A stretch of 46,427 bases of DNA, from the NCBI GenBank assembly GCA_030066685.1, contig JASJBF010000011.1, forward strand, positions 1 to 46,427, read 5' to 3'. Shown here in pieces: positions 37,984 to 46,203 of the stretch (position 1 is the stretch's first letter; each line of letters begins with the position of its first letter). A program made the position numbers and the translations under genes. Under the pieces are notes generated by a model. That model saw only the letters and a program-made list of their open reading frames with translations. It was not told where the DNA came from and did not search any database. The stretch is from Kiloniellales bacterium (lineage in GTDB: Bacteria > Pseudomonadota > Alphaproteobacteria > Kiloniellales > JAKSBE01).

Positions 37984-38218
37984 CGCCCTTCAGCCCGGCG
38001 CCCCGGCGGCGCGGCCTTCGACGCGGGCGAGCCGGACCGTCGCATGTTCCCGTTGCGACCGAAGCCGAGCCATGCGCCAAGCTAGTCGCTGACAAGCAGG
38101 CTGCAAAGCGACGGCGAAGCCGGGAGCGCAAGCGGGGCCGCAGGTCTTTCGATATCGCCCGCGGAATTGCAAGATGGCGGGGCCAACACGCAGAGGCAAC
38201 GAGACCAGGCCCACGCCG

Positions 38219-39769
38219 ATGAACCTCGCCCAGCTTCTTCTCCGCACCGCCCGGGCGGCGCCGCAGGCGCCGGCGCTGGCCGTGGGGACGCGGGTGGTCG
38301 CCGACTACGGCGGGCTCGCGAAACGGGCAGCGGCCTTGGCCGGGGCGCTGCGCGGGCGCTTCGGGCTCGCGCCCGGGGAGCGGATCGCGCTGATCATGCG
38401 CAACTGCCCGCAGTTCGTCGAGCTGCTCTACGGCTGCTGGTTCGCCGGGATCGGGGCGGTGCCGGTCAACGCCAAGCTGCACCCCAAGGAGTTCCACTAC
38501 ATCCTGGCCGACAGCGGCTGCCGGCTGGCCTTCGCCACCGCCGAGCTGGCGCAGACCCTGGGCGGCCTTGCCGAGCTGCCGGCGCTGAGGGAGGTCATCG
38601 ACGTCGAGGGCCCGGCCTACCCGGCCCTTTTCGACACCGCGCCGCTGGCCCCAACCGAAGTCGCGGCCGACGACCTGGCCTGGCTGTTCTACACCAGCGG
38701 GACCACCGGCCGGCCCAAGGGCGCGATGCTGTCGCACCGCAACCTGCTGACCATGACGCTCTGCTACTTCGCCGACGTCGACCGCATCGACCCGGGCGAC
38801 TGCATCCTGCACGCGGCGCCGATCTCCCACGGCTCCGGCATCTACATCCTGCCGCACGTCGCGGCCGGCGCCCTGCAGGTGATCCCCGAAAGCGGCGGCT
38901 TCGACCCCGAGGAGGTCTTCGCGCTGCTCGGCCATCACCCGGGCACGACGATGTTCGCCGCGCCGACCATGGCCAAGCGGCTGATCGAGCATCCCGCGGC
39001 CGGCGGTGGCGAGACCGGCAACCTCAAGACCATCGTCTACGGCGGCGGGCCGATGTACGTCGACGACCTGAAGCGCGGCCTGGAGACCCTGGGCAACGTC
39101 TTCGTGCAGATCTATGGCCAGGGCGAGAGCCCCATGACCATCACCTCGCTGACCCGGGCCCAGCACGCGGACTGCGCGCACCCGCGCTACGAGGCGCGCC
39201 TGGCCTCGGTCGGGCGGGCGCAGACCGCGGTCGAAGTCCGGATCGCCGGGCCCGACGACGAGGCCCTGCCCCCCGGCGAGCTGGGCGAGGTCCTGGCGCG
39301 CGGCGATTCGGTCATGCCCGGCTACTGGAACCGGCCCGAGGCCAGCGCCGAGGCCCTGCGCGGCGGCTGGCTGCACACCGGCGACATGGGCGTCCTCGAC
39401 GACGACGGCTTCCTGACCCTCAAGGACCGCTCAAAAGACGTGATCATCTCCGGCGGATCGAACATCTATCCGCGCGAGATCGAGGAGGTGCTGCAAAGCC
39501 ATCCCGACGTCATGGAATGCGCCGTGATCGGTCGGCCGCATCCGGACTGGGGCGAGGAGGTCCTGGCCTTCGTCGTCCCCCGCCGCGGCGCCAAGCTCGA
39601 CCCGGCCGCGCTGGACGCCCTCTGCCTGGCCAGCATCGCCCGCTTCAAGCGGCCGCGCGGCTACCGCTTCGCCGAAGCCCTGCCCAAGAACAACTACGGC
39701 AAGGTGCTCAAGACCGAGCTGCGCCGCCTGGCGGCCGCGGACGGCCCCGATTCGGCACAGTCCGACTGA
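38219..39769 (+). CDS. AMP-dependent acyl-CoA synthetase (class I adenylate-forming)
   Basis: The product is about 516 residues from ATG 38219; an in-frame ATG at 38174 would add 15 residues. Adenylation motifs are complete: P-loop WLFYTSGTTGRPKGAMLSHR, YGQGESPMTIT, GWLHTGDMGVLDDDGFL, the hinge DRSKDVIISGGSNIYPREIE and the catalytic lysine in PKNNYGKVLKTELR. It activates a carboxylic acid as acyl-AMP and then acyl-CoA. The acid, whether fatty, aromatic or other, cannot be decided from sequence. Confidence 0.92.
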   Translation: MNLAQLLLRTARAAPQAPALAVGTRVVADYGGLAKRAAALAGALRGRFGLAPGERIALIMRNCPQFVELLYGCWFAGIGAVPVNAKLHPKEFHYILADSGCRLAFATAELAQTLGGLAELPALREVIDVEGPAYPALFDTAPLAPTEVAADDLAWLFYTSGTTGRPKGAMLSHRNLLTMTLCYFADVDRIDPGDCILHAAPISHGSGIYILPHVAAGALQVIPESGGFDPEEVFALLGHHPGTTMFAAPTMAKRLIEHPAAGGGETGNLKTIVYGGGPMYVDDLKRGLETLGNVFVQIYGQGESPMTITSLTRAQHADCAHPRYEARLASVGRAQTAVEVRIAGPDDEALPPGELGEVLARGDSVMPGYWNRPEASAEALRGGWLHTGDMGVLDDDGFLTLKDRSKDVIISGGSNIYPREIEEVLQSHPDVMECAVIGRPHPDWGEEVLAFVVPRRGAKLDPAALDALCLASIARFKRPRGYRFAEALPKNNYGKVLKTELRRLAAADGPDSAQSD

Positions 39770-39823
39770 CCCCGCCGGGCGCCGCGGCGCCGGCAGGGGG
39801 ATCCGAGGCGGATCCGCTGCGTG

Positions 39824-40033
39824 TCAGTAGGATACGGAGATGTCGATTGCCATGGTTCGGCCCTGGGGGTCGGGCGAAAGCTCGAACTTGACCTTCTGGC
39901 CCTCTTGCAGGCTCTCGAGCCCCGCGGCCTCGACCGCGGTGGCATGGACGAAGACGTCCTTCGAGCCATCCTCAGGTTGGATAAAGCCGTAGCGCTTTTT
40001 GGTGTTGAACCACTTCACAGTCCCGATAGGCAT
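39824..40033 (-). CDS. CspA-family cold shock protein
   Basis: The product is 69 residues, a single OB fold. It begins [16 protein letters not shown] with RNP1 at KRYGFIQ and has RNP2 at VFVHA. The end [13 protein letters not shown] is normal for the family. It binds single-stranded RNA and DNA. The gene is divergent from the SLC13 transporter across a 250-bp AT-richer gap, long enough for the extended 5' leader common for csp genes. Confidence 0.95.
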   Translation of the reverse strand: MPIGTVKWFNTKKRYGFIQPEDGSKDVFVHATAVEAAGLESLQEGQKVKFELSPDPQGRTMAIDISVSY

Positions 40034-40283
40034 AGTCAGTACCCTCGATAGTCACAGCCGCCGTCCTGGTTGGCCGCCAAGGCTGGGTAAATATTCTGAC
40101 CGCCAAAAATTAACTCGACCTTTACGGATGGAATTTTGAACAATTCCAGCCTTTGCCGGGATTACCTCCGTATTTCAGAGGTTTATCCTCGTGAACTCTT
40201 GCCCGGGCCGGGTCAGGCGCTATTGTTAACCAAAGGCCAGCAAAAAGTTTCCGATTCGTCACCGCCGATTCCCGTATGACCGC
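40034..40283. promoter_or_regulatory. Divergent promoter region between csp and the SLC13 gene
   Basis: This 250-bp gap is noticeably richer in A and T than its surroundings (for example around 40085-40205). It must contain both promoters and the csp leader. I cannot place the hexamers with confidence. Confidence 0.45.
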
Positions 40284-42062
40284 ATGACCGCCGAGCAGTC
40301 CGCCGTCTTCGCCATCCTCGTCGCCGTGATGGCGCTCCTGATCTGGGGCCGCTGGCGCTACGACCTGGTGGCCTTCGCGGCCCTGCTGGTCGCGGTGGTC
40401 GCCGGAGTCGTCCCGGGCGACCGGGCCTTCGCGGGCTTCGGCCATCCGGCGACGGTGGTCATCGCCATGGTCCTCATCGTCAGCCGGGGGCTCAGCAACT
40501 CCGGCGCGGTCGACCTCCTGACCCGGGCGATCTCGGGCCTGGCGCGGGGCCTGACCAGCCACATCCTGGTGATGTCCGGCCTGGCCGGGGTGCTCTCGGC
40601 GGTGATGAACAACGTCGGCGCCCTGGCGCTCCTGATGCCGGTCGACATCCAGGCCGCGCGCAAGGCCAAGCGCGCCGCCTCGCTGACCCTGATGCCGCTG
40701 TCCTTCGCCTCGATCCTGGGCGGCCTGGTGACCCTGATCGGCACCCCGCCCAACATCATCATCGCCGCCTTCCGCGAGGACGCCCTGGGCGCCCCCTTCG
40801 GCATGTTCGACTTCACCCCGGTCGGCGGCGCCTGCGCCCTGGCCGGGATCGCCTTCGTCGCCCTGATCGGCTGGCGCCTGATCCCCAAGGACCGGGGCGG
40901 CGCCACCGACGCCAAGGCCTTCGAGCTGGAGGACTACATCGCCGAGGCCCGGGTCCCGAAGGACAGCAAGGTCGCCGGCAAGAAGCTGCGCGAGCTGGAC
41001 GTCGCCGCCCAGGACGCCGAGGTCGACATCATCGGCCTGGTCCGCGGCGGCCAGCGCCTGGCCGGCATGGCCCGGCACCAGGAGATCCGCGAGGGCGACC
41101 TGCTGGTGATCGAGGGCGGGCCCGACGACATCGAGCGCCTGATCGCCAACCTCAAGCTGGAGCACGCGGTGGTCACCGAGGCCAAGACCGGCCTCCTGTC
41201 CAGCGACGACGTGGCGGTCATGGAGGTGGTGGTCCCGCCGGGCGCCCGGGTGGTCGGGCGCAGCACCATGAGCCTGCGCCTGAAGTACCGCTTCGGCGTC
41301 CACCTCCTGGGCATCGCGCGCCGCGGCAAGCGCTTCCGCGAGCGGCTGCGCCACCTCTCGGTCGAGGCCGGCGATGTGCTGCTGCTCCAGGGCAACGCCA
41401 ACGAGCTGCCCGAGGTGGTCCGCTGGCTCGGCTGCCTGCCCTTGGGGGAGCGCGGGGTCCAGGGCGGCCGGCGCGGCAGCGCGATCATCTGCGGCAGCAT
41501 CTTCGCCCTCGCGATCCTGCTGGCCAGTCTGGGCTGGCTCTACCTGCCGGTCGCGCTGAGCGCCGCCGCCGCGGCCATGGTCTTCCTGAAGATCGTGCCG
41601 CCGCGCGACATCTACGAGAACGTCGAGTGGCCGGTGATCGTGCTGATCGGCTCGATGATCCCGATCGGCCAGGCCCTGGAGGCGACCGGCGGCACGGAGA
41701 TCATCGCTTCCGGCATCCTGGCCCTGTCCCAGGGCTATCCGGCGGTGGTGGTCCTTGTCCTGCTGATGGTCATCGTCATGACCCTCTCCGACGTGATGAA
41801 CAACACGGCCACCGCCGTGGTCGCCGCCCCCATCGCGGTCGAGATCGCGCGTCGCCTGGACGCCAACCCCGACCCCTTCCTGATGACGGTCGCGGTCGCC
41901 GCCTCCTGCGCCTTCCTGACCCCGATCGGGCACAAGAACAACACGCTAATTCTTGGCGCAGGCGGCTATAAGTTCGGGGACTATTGGAGGATGGGGCTCC
42001 CGCTGGAAATCCTAATTGTCGCTGTCTCAATCCCCATGATCCTGTGGGTTTGGCCTCTCTAG
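40284..42062 (+). CDS. SLC13-type anion permease with TrkA-C domains; C-terminus supplied by an island
   Basis: The product is 592 residues. Membrane helices occupy residues 1-200 and 395-592. Between them lie two RCK_C/TrkA-C-like soluble domains (KKLRELDVAAQDAEVDIIGL and STMSLRLKYRFGVHLLGIAR). Conserved half-repeat motifs are SAVMNNVGALALLMPV with GTPPNIIIA, and SDVMNNTATAVVAAP. From about codon 554 (near 41943) codon use changes sharply to CTA, ATT, CTT, AGG, TCA and GTT, yet the protein stays in family (GYKFGDYWRMGLPLEI). The original 3' end appears to lie at 46092-46184. The gene should still be functional. Confidence 0.9.
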   Translation: MTAEQSAVFAILVAVMALLIWGRWRYDLVAFAALLVAVVAGVVPGDRAFAGFGHPATVVIAMVLIVSRGLSNSGAVDLLTRAISGLARGLTSHILVMSGLAGVLSAVMNNVGALALLMPVDIQAARKAKRAASLTLMPLSFASILGGLVTLIGTPPNIIIAAFREDALGAPFGMFDFTPVGGACALAGIAFVALIGWRLIPKDRGGATDAKAFELEDYIAEARVPKDSKVAGKKLRELDVAAQDAEVDIIGLVRGGQRLAGMARHQEIREGDLLVIEGGPDDIERLIANLKLEHAVVTEAKTGLLSSDDVAVMEVVVPPGARVVGRSTMSLRLKYRFGVHLLGIARRGKRFRERLRHLSVEAGDVLLLQGNANELPEVVRWLGCLPLGERGVQGGRRGSAIICGSIFALAILLASLGWLYLPVALSAAAAAMVFLKIVPPRDIYENVEWPVIVLIGSMIPIGQALEATGGTEIIASGILALSQGYPAVVVLVLLMVIVMTLSDVMNNTATAVVAAPIAVEIARRLDANPDPFLMTVAVAASCAFLTPIGHKNNTLILGAGGYKFGDYWRMGLPLEILIVAVSIPMILWVWPL

Positions 42063-42102
42063 GTGCCTAGGCCTAGTTGACCAACGGGCGTACAATACAG
42101 CG

Positions 42103-42333
42103 ATGTTGCGCCTTGCCTTGCCCCTTGCCCTGCTCCTTGCCGGGTGCGGCCAAACCGGCATGGTTCTGAAAAACCCAGAAACGGGCAAAACAGTTGGCTG
42201 CAACGAGTGGTATTGGTGGACCTATAACGACGCTGGCAAGGCCAATGCCGAGTCGTTGGTAGAGCATTGTGCAAAGCAATGGGAAGCCCAAGGCTACATT
42301 GGGATAAGGAGGCCACGTCCGAGCGGGACCTAA
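42103..42333 (+). CDS. Small lipoprotein, island gene
   Basis: The product is 76 residues. The signal MLRLALPLALLLAGC ends in a clear lipobox with the acylated cysteine at residue 15. The mature part contains KNPETGKTVGCNEWYWWTYN and a second cysteine pair partner in EHCAKQWEAQGY. Small lipoproteins of this shape are common in alphaproteobacteria and without function. It starts 40 bp after the transporter's new stop. Confidence 0.65.
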   Translation: MLRLALPLALLLAGCGQTGMVLKNPETGKTVGCNEWYWWTYNDAGKANAESLVEHCAKQWEAQGYIGIRRPRPSGT

Positions 42334-42730
42334 GCCTAAAGCAAGATCAGCACCACCCAGAGCCATACGCGAAGCACCCTGGCCCATTCGCGCAGCTCCT
42401 GGGAGACCGCGCGGGCGATAACAAGCCATCGTGGGAAAAAGGGTTCGGGCGCAGCCATACGTCCAGAAACAAAGGTTCCACCAAAATGTCGCCAAGCACT
42501 TTGCTTGCGTCATCGACCCGTTGGGCGGAAACCTCTGCGCCTCCGATGGCTGATACGAGAGAGAAGTGATTCATCTCCTGATTTTCACCCCGTGTCAACA
42601 GCACGGCATCGGCCAGCGCGGAAAACCTGTTGATGTTTCTGTGGGTTTCCAGTCAGTTAAGCCTGGGGATTGTCGAGAGTATGTTTGCCACCCGGGGGGC
42701 GCTGGCCTATGGATGGTTGACTAAGACCGA
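42334..42730. other. 397-bp stretch without a convincing gene
   Basis: Frames on both strands are short. A minus-strand frame at 42347-42571 (start MNHFSLVSAIGGAEVSAQ) has a plausible first half but a low-complexity end. A small plus frame at 42633-42734 is annotated separately. The stretch may hold remnants of island genes. Confidence 0.35.
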
Positions 42731-42734
42731 ATGA
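42633..42734 (+). CDS. Possible small hydrophobic ORF coupled to the next gene
   Basis: ATG 42633 to TGA 42734 encodes 33 residues, beginning MFLWVSSQLSLGIVESMFAT, partly hydrophobic. Its stop overlaps the next ATG by four bases (ATGA). That overlap is the main support; there is no clear ribosome site, and it may be the tail of a lost gene. Confidence 0.25.
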   Translation: MFLWVSSQLSLGIVESMFATRGALAYGWLTKTE

Positions 42735-43141
42735 GAACATATTATGAACATATAGGGCGGATGAATAGCGAGCTATTCAAGCAAAGGGCCGAACGACTCT
42801 ATCCGTACAAAGTCGATATTACTGTCCCTCCCGAAGGGCTGGGGAAGCGGCTGGATCAAATGTTCAATTGGCTGGGCTGTGACGGGCTTCGTATCCCTGT
42901 CTGGGACCAGCACGGCCACTCAGAACCAGGGAACCCTCCGAAGCACTTCGCCCGGTTCTATTTCGTGAGCGAGAAACAGGCCAAGGATTTTGAGAAAGAG
43001 TTTGGACAATGGGCGCGGAAAGCGAAAGCGGCTCTGGAGGCCGTGGCCCAAGTGATCGTGATATTCGGGAAGCGGCTTCTAGATGCGAGATCAGCACCCG
43101 TGGCTTCGACCCGGACACCAACACCAGAACTGTTAGCGTAG
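42731..43141 (+). CDS. Hypothetical protein, island gene
   Basis: The product is 136 residues from ATG 42731, or 126 from ATG 42761. The central part looks like a real folded domain: RLYPYKVDITVPPEGLGKRL, FNWLGCDGLRIPVWDQHG, HFARFYFVSEKQAKDFEKEF. The last ~35 residues look less natural and the gene may be frameshifted near its end. I recognise no family. It converges on the DUF4062 gene, whose stop is 8 bp away. Confidence 0.5.
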   Translation: MRTYYEHIGRMNSELFKQRAERLYPYKVDITVPPEGLGKRLDQMFNWLGCDGLRIPVWDQHGHSEPGNPPKHFARFYFVSEKQAKDFEKEFGQWARKAKAALEAVAQVIVIFGKRLLDARSAPVASTRTPTPELLA

Positions 43142-43148
43142 GTGATTT

Positions 43149-44237
43149 CTACGTTGACGTGGACTTCGCGGCTTCGGAGGGCTTTGGAGAAGGTTCTTCG
43201 TGGCCTTCCCTCCTAATTGCTCTTAGCTGCGTCATATACGAATCGCCGTAAGGTGTGAGCGTCCAGTAGTTTTGGGTGTCCTTCACGCTTCGGCTTTTGA
43301 CGCTTTTCGCTATGAGTTTCAGCGCGAGCAACTGCACCTTAATGGTGTCGAAGTCATTGTCATCGATCTGGAAGTCGATTATTGTAAACCCATTGAACTC
43401 CGCTCTTTCACTTAATGGAACAATATTTACTTCCGTAGTCATATCATCTAAAGCGCGCTTGATTTCGCGATCTGATGCCTCATCAATCATAAGAGGTGAG
43501 ATTCGTGAGAATATCTGCGACCAAGAAGCATCAAAAGTCGTGTGATGTATAGTGGATCTATAAAAATTTGCCCCTTCGTATGACTTGAATGTGAAACTTA
43601 TCCTATATTGTTCGTCTCCTTGCGCTAAATGCTCAGTATCTTTCGGGGCAGATGTGCGCGATAGTTCAAGTTCTCGCTCAAGAGAGTCGACAATTTTTCT
43701 CAGTTCAAGTATCTCTTCTGTGGTCGCCTTTGATGGGAGCAAATCTGCTTTCACCCAACCTACAGCCGGATTATTCTTTATCAGCTTAACGAGACTCCGG
43801 CTGACGACAGAGCCGAGATCTGCTGGGCTCGTCCAATATTTGACCACCTTCTGTTGAGCTAGCTGACGAAACGCTTCTAGCTTTTTCGCGTTCTCTGGAT
43901 CTTTCTCGGTATGCTCAGCGGGGAGCTTTCCTGGCTCCTTGTGTAAGAATGCTATTACTGGCTTACCCATCGAGACAGCATACTCGTATTCCAACTGCGT
44001 AAAGCTCTTTTCATCTGGCCCAAGAGAGCCATAGCGTCCGCCAATTATGACGATGTAATAGTCGCAATCATCTATGACACGCTTTATCAAAGTCCACTGA
44101 TCATCATCTGCGGCAGGGAACAATTCCATACCGGCAGGGATGCAGTCCAACTCCAAAAGCGCCTGCATCACTTCCTGCCGGGCTTCGAGTAGGTCGGTAT
44201 AAGTGGAACTTACAAAGACCTGATAGCGTTTGTCCAT
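43149..44237 (-). CDS. DUF4062-domain protein with C-terminal winged-helix-like region
   Basis: The product is 362 residues. Residues 4-105 are a DUF4062 domain: YQVFVSSTYTDLLEARQEVM, AGMELFPAADDDQWTLIKRV, CDYYIVIIGGRYGSLGPDEK and YEYAVSMGKPVIAFLH. This fold is related to TIR and nucleotide-processing Rossmann domains and often occurs in prokaryotic immune and NTPase proteins. A short coiled coil (LRKIVDSLERELELS) precedes a unique domain ending NYWTLTPYGDSYMTQLRA, like a winged helix. Codons are AT-richer than in host genes. It is the last gene of the island's minus-strand cluster. Confidence 0.8.
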   Translation of the reverse strand: MDKRYQVFVSSTYTDLLEARQEVMQALLELDCIPAGMELFPAADDDQWTLIKRVIDDCDYYIVIIGGRYGSLGPDEKSFTQLEYEYAVSMGKPVIAFLHKEPGKLPAEHTEKDPENAKKLEAFRQLAQQKVVKYWTSPADLGSVVSRSLVKLIKNNPAVGWVKADLLPSKATTEEILELRKIVDSLERELELSRTSAPKDTEHLAQGDEQYRISFTFKSYEGANFYRSTIHHTTFDASWSQIFSRISPLMIDEASDREIKRALDDMTTEVNIVPLSERAEFNGFTIIDFQIDDNDFDTIKVQLLALKLIAKSVKSRSVKDTQNYWTLTPYGDSYMTQLRAIRREGHEEPSPKPSEAAKSTST

Positions 44238-44314
44238 TTCCTACCAAATCCAATATCGGGTTCTGTCGGCGAATCGGGTAGAAGTGGAACCTAGCACCGC
44301 TGATGCCAATTCTA

Positions 44315-44515
44315 CTATGGTCGGACAGCGACTCCCCCTAGAACGGATTCTCGCCGCCCCGGATTCGCGGATTTGATTCCCAGGTAGGGGTTGGCGGCCC
44401 AGAAATCCAGATCGCTCTGTATGACTCTTAGAATGGCTTCTAGGGGGTGTCTATGCTTAGCTAGCAAACGACTATCGCAAAGCACATCAAGAGCCATTAT
44501 CGATGCCCGCACCAA
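44315..44515 (-). CDS. Possible small ORF in the island cluster
   Basis: A 66-residue frame starts at TTG 44515 inside the end of the preceding gene, has no ribosome site, and ends at 44315. Its C-terminal part (SDLDFWAANPYLGIKSANPG) looks protein-like, its start does not. It may be chance. The remaining 258 bp between the neighbouring genes shows nothing else. Confidence 0.2.
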   Translation of the reverse strand: MVRASIMALDVLCDSRLLAKHRHPLEAILRVIQSDLDFWAANPYLGIKSANPGRRESVLGGVAVRP

Positions 44516-44919
44516 TATTCTGCTGCTTCTGTGCCAAAGAGCGTTGCCGTTGTGCTGAGATCACTAGCAGCAGACCGGGAAGCATGAAGCTCTAGCACCC
44601 GAAGGGCGTGTTGTTTTGACACGCGGCTCCCGTTCAAGGTCTCGGTCTTAAAACGTTCACACTTCCCTTCTAATGCATACACGTAAGCCGCGCCTTGAAT
44701 GGCGCCTATGTTCTGATGTACAGCACTCCAGCTTAGGCTTACGTTGTTATCCAATTTCGTGCGCGACCGCTCATTCAAGATCACCTGGGCGAGTTGATAC
44801 ATAGTCACTCTCACTTTTTCTGTTGCCGCCGCCCTAGCGAAAGGGAACACCCCAACACCAATGGCCACGAAAAGGAAAATGGCGAGGTAGTGACGATTGC
44901 AAGAGTTAAAGAAGATCAT
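44497..44919 (-). CDS. Secreted small protein of unknown function, island gene
   Basis: The product is 140 residues. A signal peptide (YLAIFLFVAIGVGVFPFARA) is followed by a helical domain with IGAIQGAAYVYALEGKCERF and a C-terminal EAAEYWCGHR. The two cysteines and the GAIQGAAY-type helix recall the Rap1a/Tai immunity-protein fold, but the match is weak. Its ATG is two bases after the stop of the TIR-like gene, so the two are very likely co-translated. Confidence 0.55.
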   Translation of the reverse strand: MIFFNSCNRHYLAIFLFVAIGVGVFPFARAAATEKVRVTMYQLAQVILNERSRTKLDNNVSLSWSAVHQNIGAIQGAAYVYALEGKCERFKTETLNGSRVSKQHALRVLELHASRSAASDLSTTATLFGTEAAEYWCGHR

Positions 44920-44921
44920 TT

Positions 44922-45800
44922 CTACTCGTCAAAAACAAAATCAACAGACATCTTGTTTTCTCTTGCAAGTGAATCGACGGCTCTGCAAAAATCTTCAATC
45001 CCAGGTATTTCCCTTTGTACGCCTTGAAAAAATTCGAGTTCGAAATGATCTGGTCCTACGACATGAACAGCAGCAGGAACTCCTTGGTTATTGACCATAT
45101 TCCGTATCCGATGTTCAACTTTCTTACGGAGACTTTGGCGTGAGCGAGAAGGCCTGGGCAAGTTGCCGTCAATCATCCTATCAATATCAGCGAAACTAAG
45201 GGGATTCCCTTCTCTTTGGCCTTCAACCAGGCTTCGCAGATATTCCAGCTGTTTGTTGATGAGCGCGAATTGAGCCTCTGCTCCTGGTTTTTCCTCTAAC
45301 GGCTCTGCCTTCACGGTTACGCTAAAGTACTTCCAAAGGGCGTTGCCTTCGTCGATTTTTGAAAGGCAACTTTGTAGATGGTTTTTCAGGCCGCCAATTT
45401 GCTGCTTCATCTCCCAGGAATGTAGAGTGGAGCTATAGGTGTAGTGATTGATTATGTTTAGATCGAATGGCGCCTTTGGTGTGTCTCGGTCTTTCACAAG
45501 GGCTACCGGCTTATTGGCTGCTGTCCGCATTCCTAGTTCGAAGAACACATTTGCATTCAAAGAGGACATGTCGCATAGCAGCATGTCAGCAGTTTCGATG
45601 TGCTTTATAATATCTCCGTGAATGATTTCAGAGCCTTCAGAAATCGGTCGAATTGCCTCTAGATCAGCGGCCTCCACCGCAGGGACGAATAGCTCCTCCA
45701 ATACATACTTGAAGTGCTCCCGGCCCCCACTGTAGGTCTCAACTAAATCTGGGGGCGTGGTGATAGGCATAATGATGAAGCATGTCTTCTTCTTGGCCAT
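44922..45800 (-). CDS. TIR-like/nucleoside 2-deoxyribosyltransferase-like protein
   Basis: The product is 292 residues. The N-terminal ~130 residues have the pattern of TIR-like effectors such as those in CBASS and Pycsar systems: FIIMPITTPP, HFKYVLEELFVPAVEAADL, IIKHIETADMLLCDMSSLNA, then NVFFELGMRTAANKPVALV, where the glutamate in FELG is the expected catalytic residue. This fold cleaves NAD or nucleosides in known members. Residues 130-292 are an uncharacterised region with a basic stretch (LPRPSRSRQSLRKKVEHRIR). No cyclase gene is next to it. It leads the cluster with the secreted protein and DUF4062 genes. Confidence 0.7.
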   Translation of the reverse strand: MAKKKTCFIIMPITTPPDLVETYSGGREHFKYVLEELFVPAVEAADLEAIRPISEGSEIIHGDIIKHIETADMLLCDMSSLNANVFFELGMRTAANKPVALVKDRDTPKAPFDLNIINHYTYSSTLHSWEMKQQIGGLKNHLQSCLSKIDEGNALWKYFSVTVKAEPLEEKPGAEAQFALINKQLEYLRSLVEGQREGNPLSFADIDRMIDGNLPRPSRSRQSLRKKVEHRIRNMVNNQGVPAAVHVVGPDHFELEFFQGVQREIPGIEDFCRAVDSLARENKMSVDFVFDE

Positions 45801-46091
45801 TCGTGCAGCCCTTTGGTTGGCGGCTCTTAGTTGTCGACAGCAAGGAGCCTACAACAAAGGGTAGATCATTTGTCAACGAAGGTGATTGCTCCTCCTGTGC
45901 TAATTTCACGGCGCTTGATGCCCTCTGTATTCAGAGGGTCGTTAGCCTCGAAGACGAAAACTTCGGGGCAGGGAACACCTGGAAATGCCATTTATGGATA
46001 TATGGATAGCTTGGGATTGTCACCTGCCAGAGCCTGTGTCGCTGTGCAGAAAACTCCCAAAATGTCCCTCAATCCCGGGGCGGGCCGCAAC
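45801..46091. other. Right-hand non-coding end of the island
   Basis: This 291-bp stretch upstream of the TIR-like gene should contain its promoter. A small hairpin (CGAAG with CTTCG) lies near 45949-45965. No gene is convincing. The sequence runs into the host-like transporter end at about 46092. Confidence 0.4.
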
Positions 46092-46184
46092 CGCTTCGGC
46101 GATTACTGGCGCCTCGGCCTGCCGCTGGAGATCATCGTCATCGCGGTGGCGATCCCGATGATCCTGCTGGTCTGGCCGCTGTAG
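46092..46184 (+). pseudogene. Orphaned 3' end of the SLC13 transporter gene
   Basis: The frame encodes RFGDYWRLGLPLEI, then a hydrophobic helix and IPMILLVWPL with TAG at 46182-46184. It matches the last ~30 residues of the transporter at 40284-42062 nearly residue for residue, but with GC-rich host codons (GTC, GCG, ATC, CTG). It has no start or promoter of its own. It is best read as the native gene end displaced by the island. Confidence 0.85.
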
Positions 46185-46203
46185 CGGGCCGGCGCCGGAG
46201 CCG

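Larger units (their letters stand above)
41943..46091. mobile_element. Genomic island inserted at the 3' end of the SLC13 gene
   Basis: The left border is where the transporter's codon use turns foreign (about 41943). The right border is where a host-like copy of the same gene end restarts (about 46092). The two ends encode GYKFGDYWRMGLPLEI and RFGDYWRLGLPLEI and then both run to WPL and stop. Inside, genes are AT-richer, intergenic space is larger, and all genes are accessory. I find no integrase or transposase and no exact core repeat, so the mechanism (site-specific integration, homologous exchange, or a decayed element) is open. Borders are approximate. Confidence 0.75.

Noticed and set aside
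43009-43251. Plus-strand frame with DFYVDVDFAAS-like sequence across the end of the island gene and the DUF4062 gene
   Set aside because: It overlaps two better genes and has no ribosome site; it might reflect a frameshift in 42731-43141, but I cannot support it.
43149-45800. Assignment of the island cluster to CBASS, Pycsar or Thoeris
   Set aside because: No nucleotide cyclase, CD-NTase or ThsA/ThsB pair is present in the window; only the TIR-like fold is shared.
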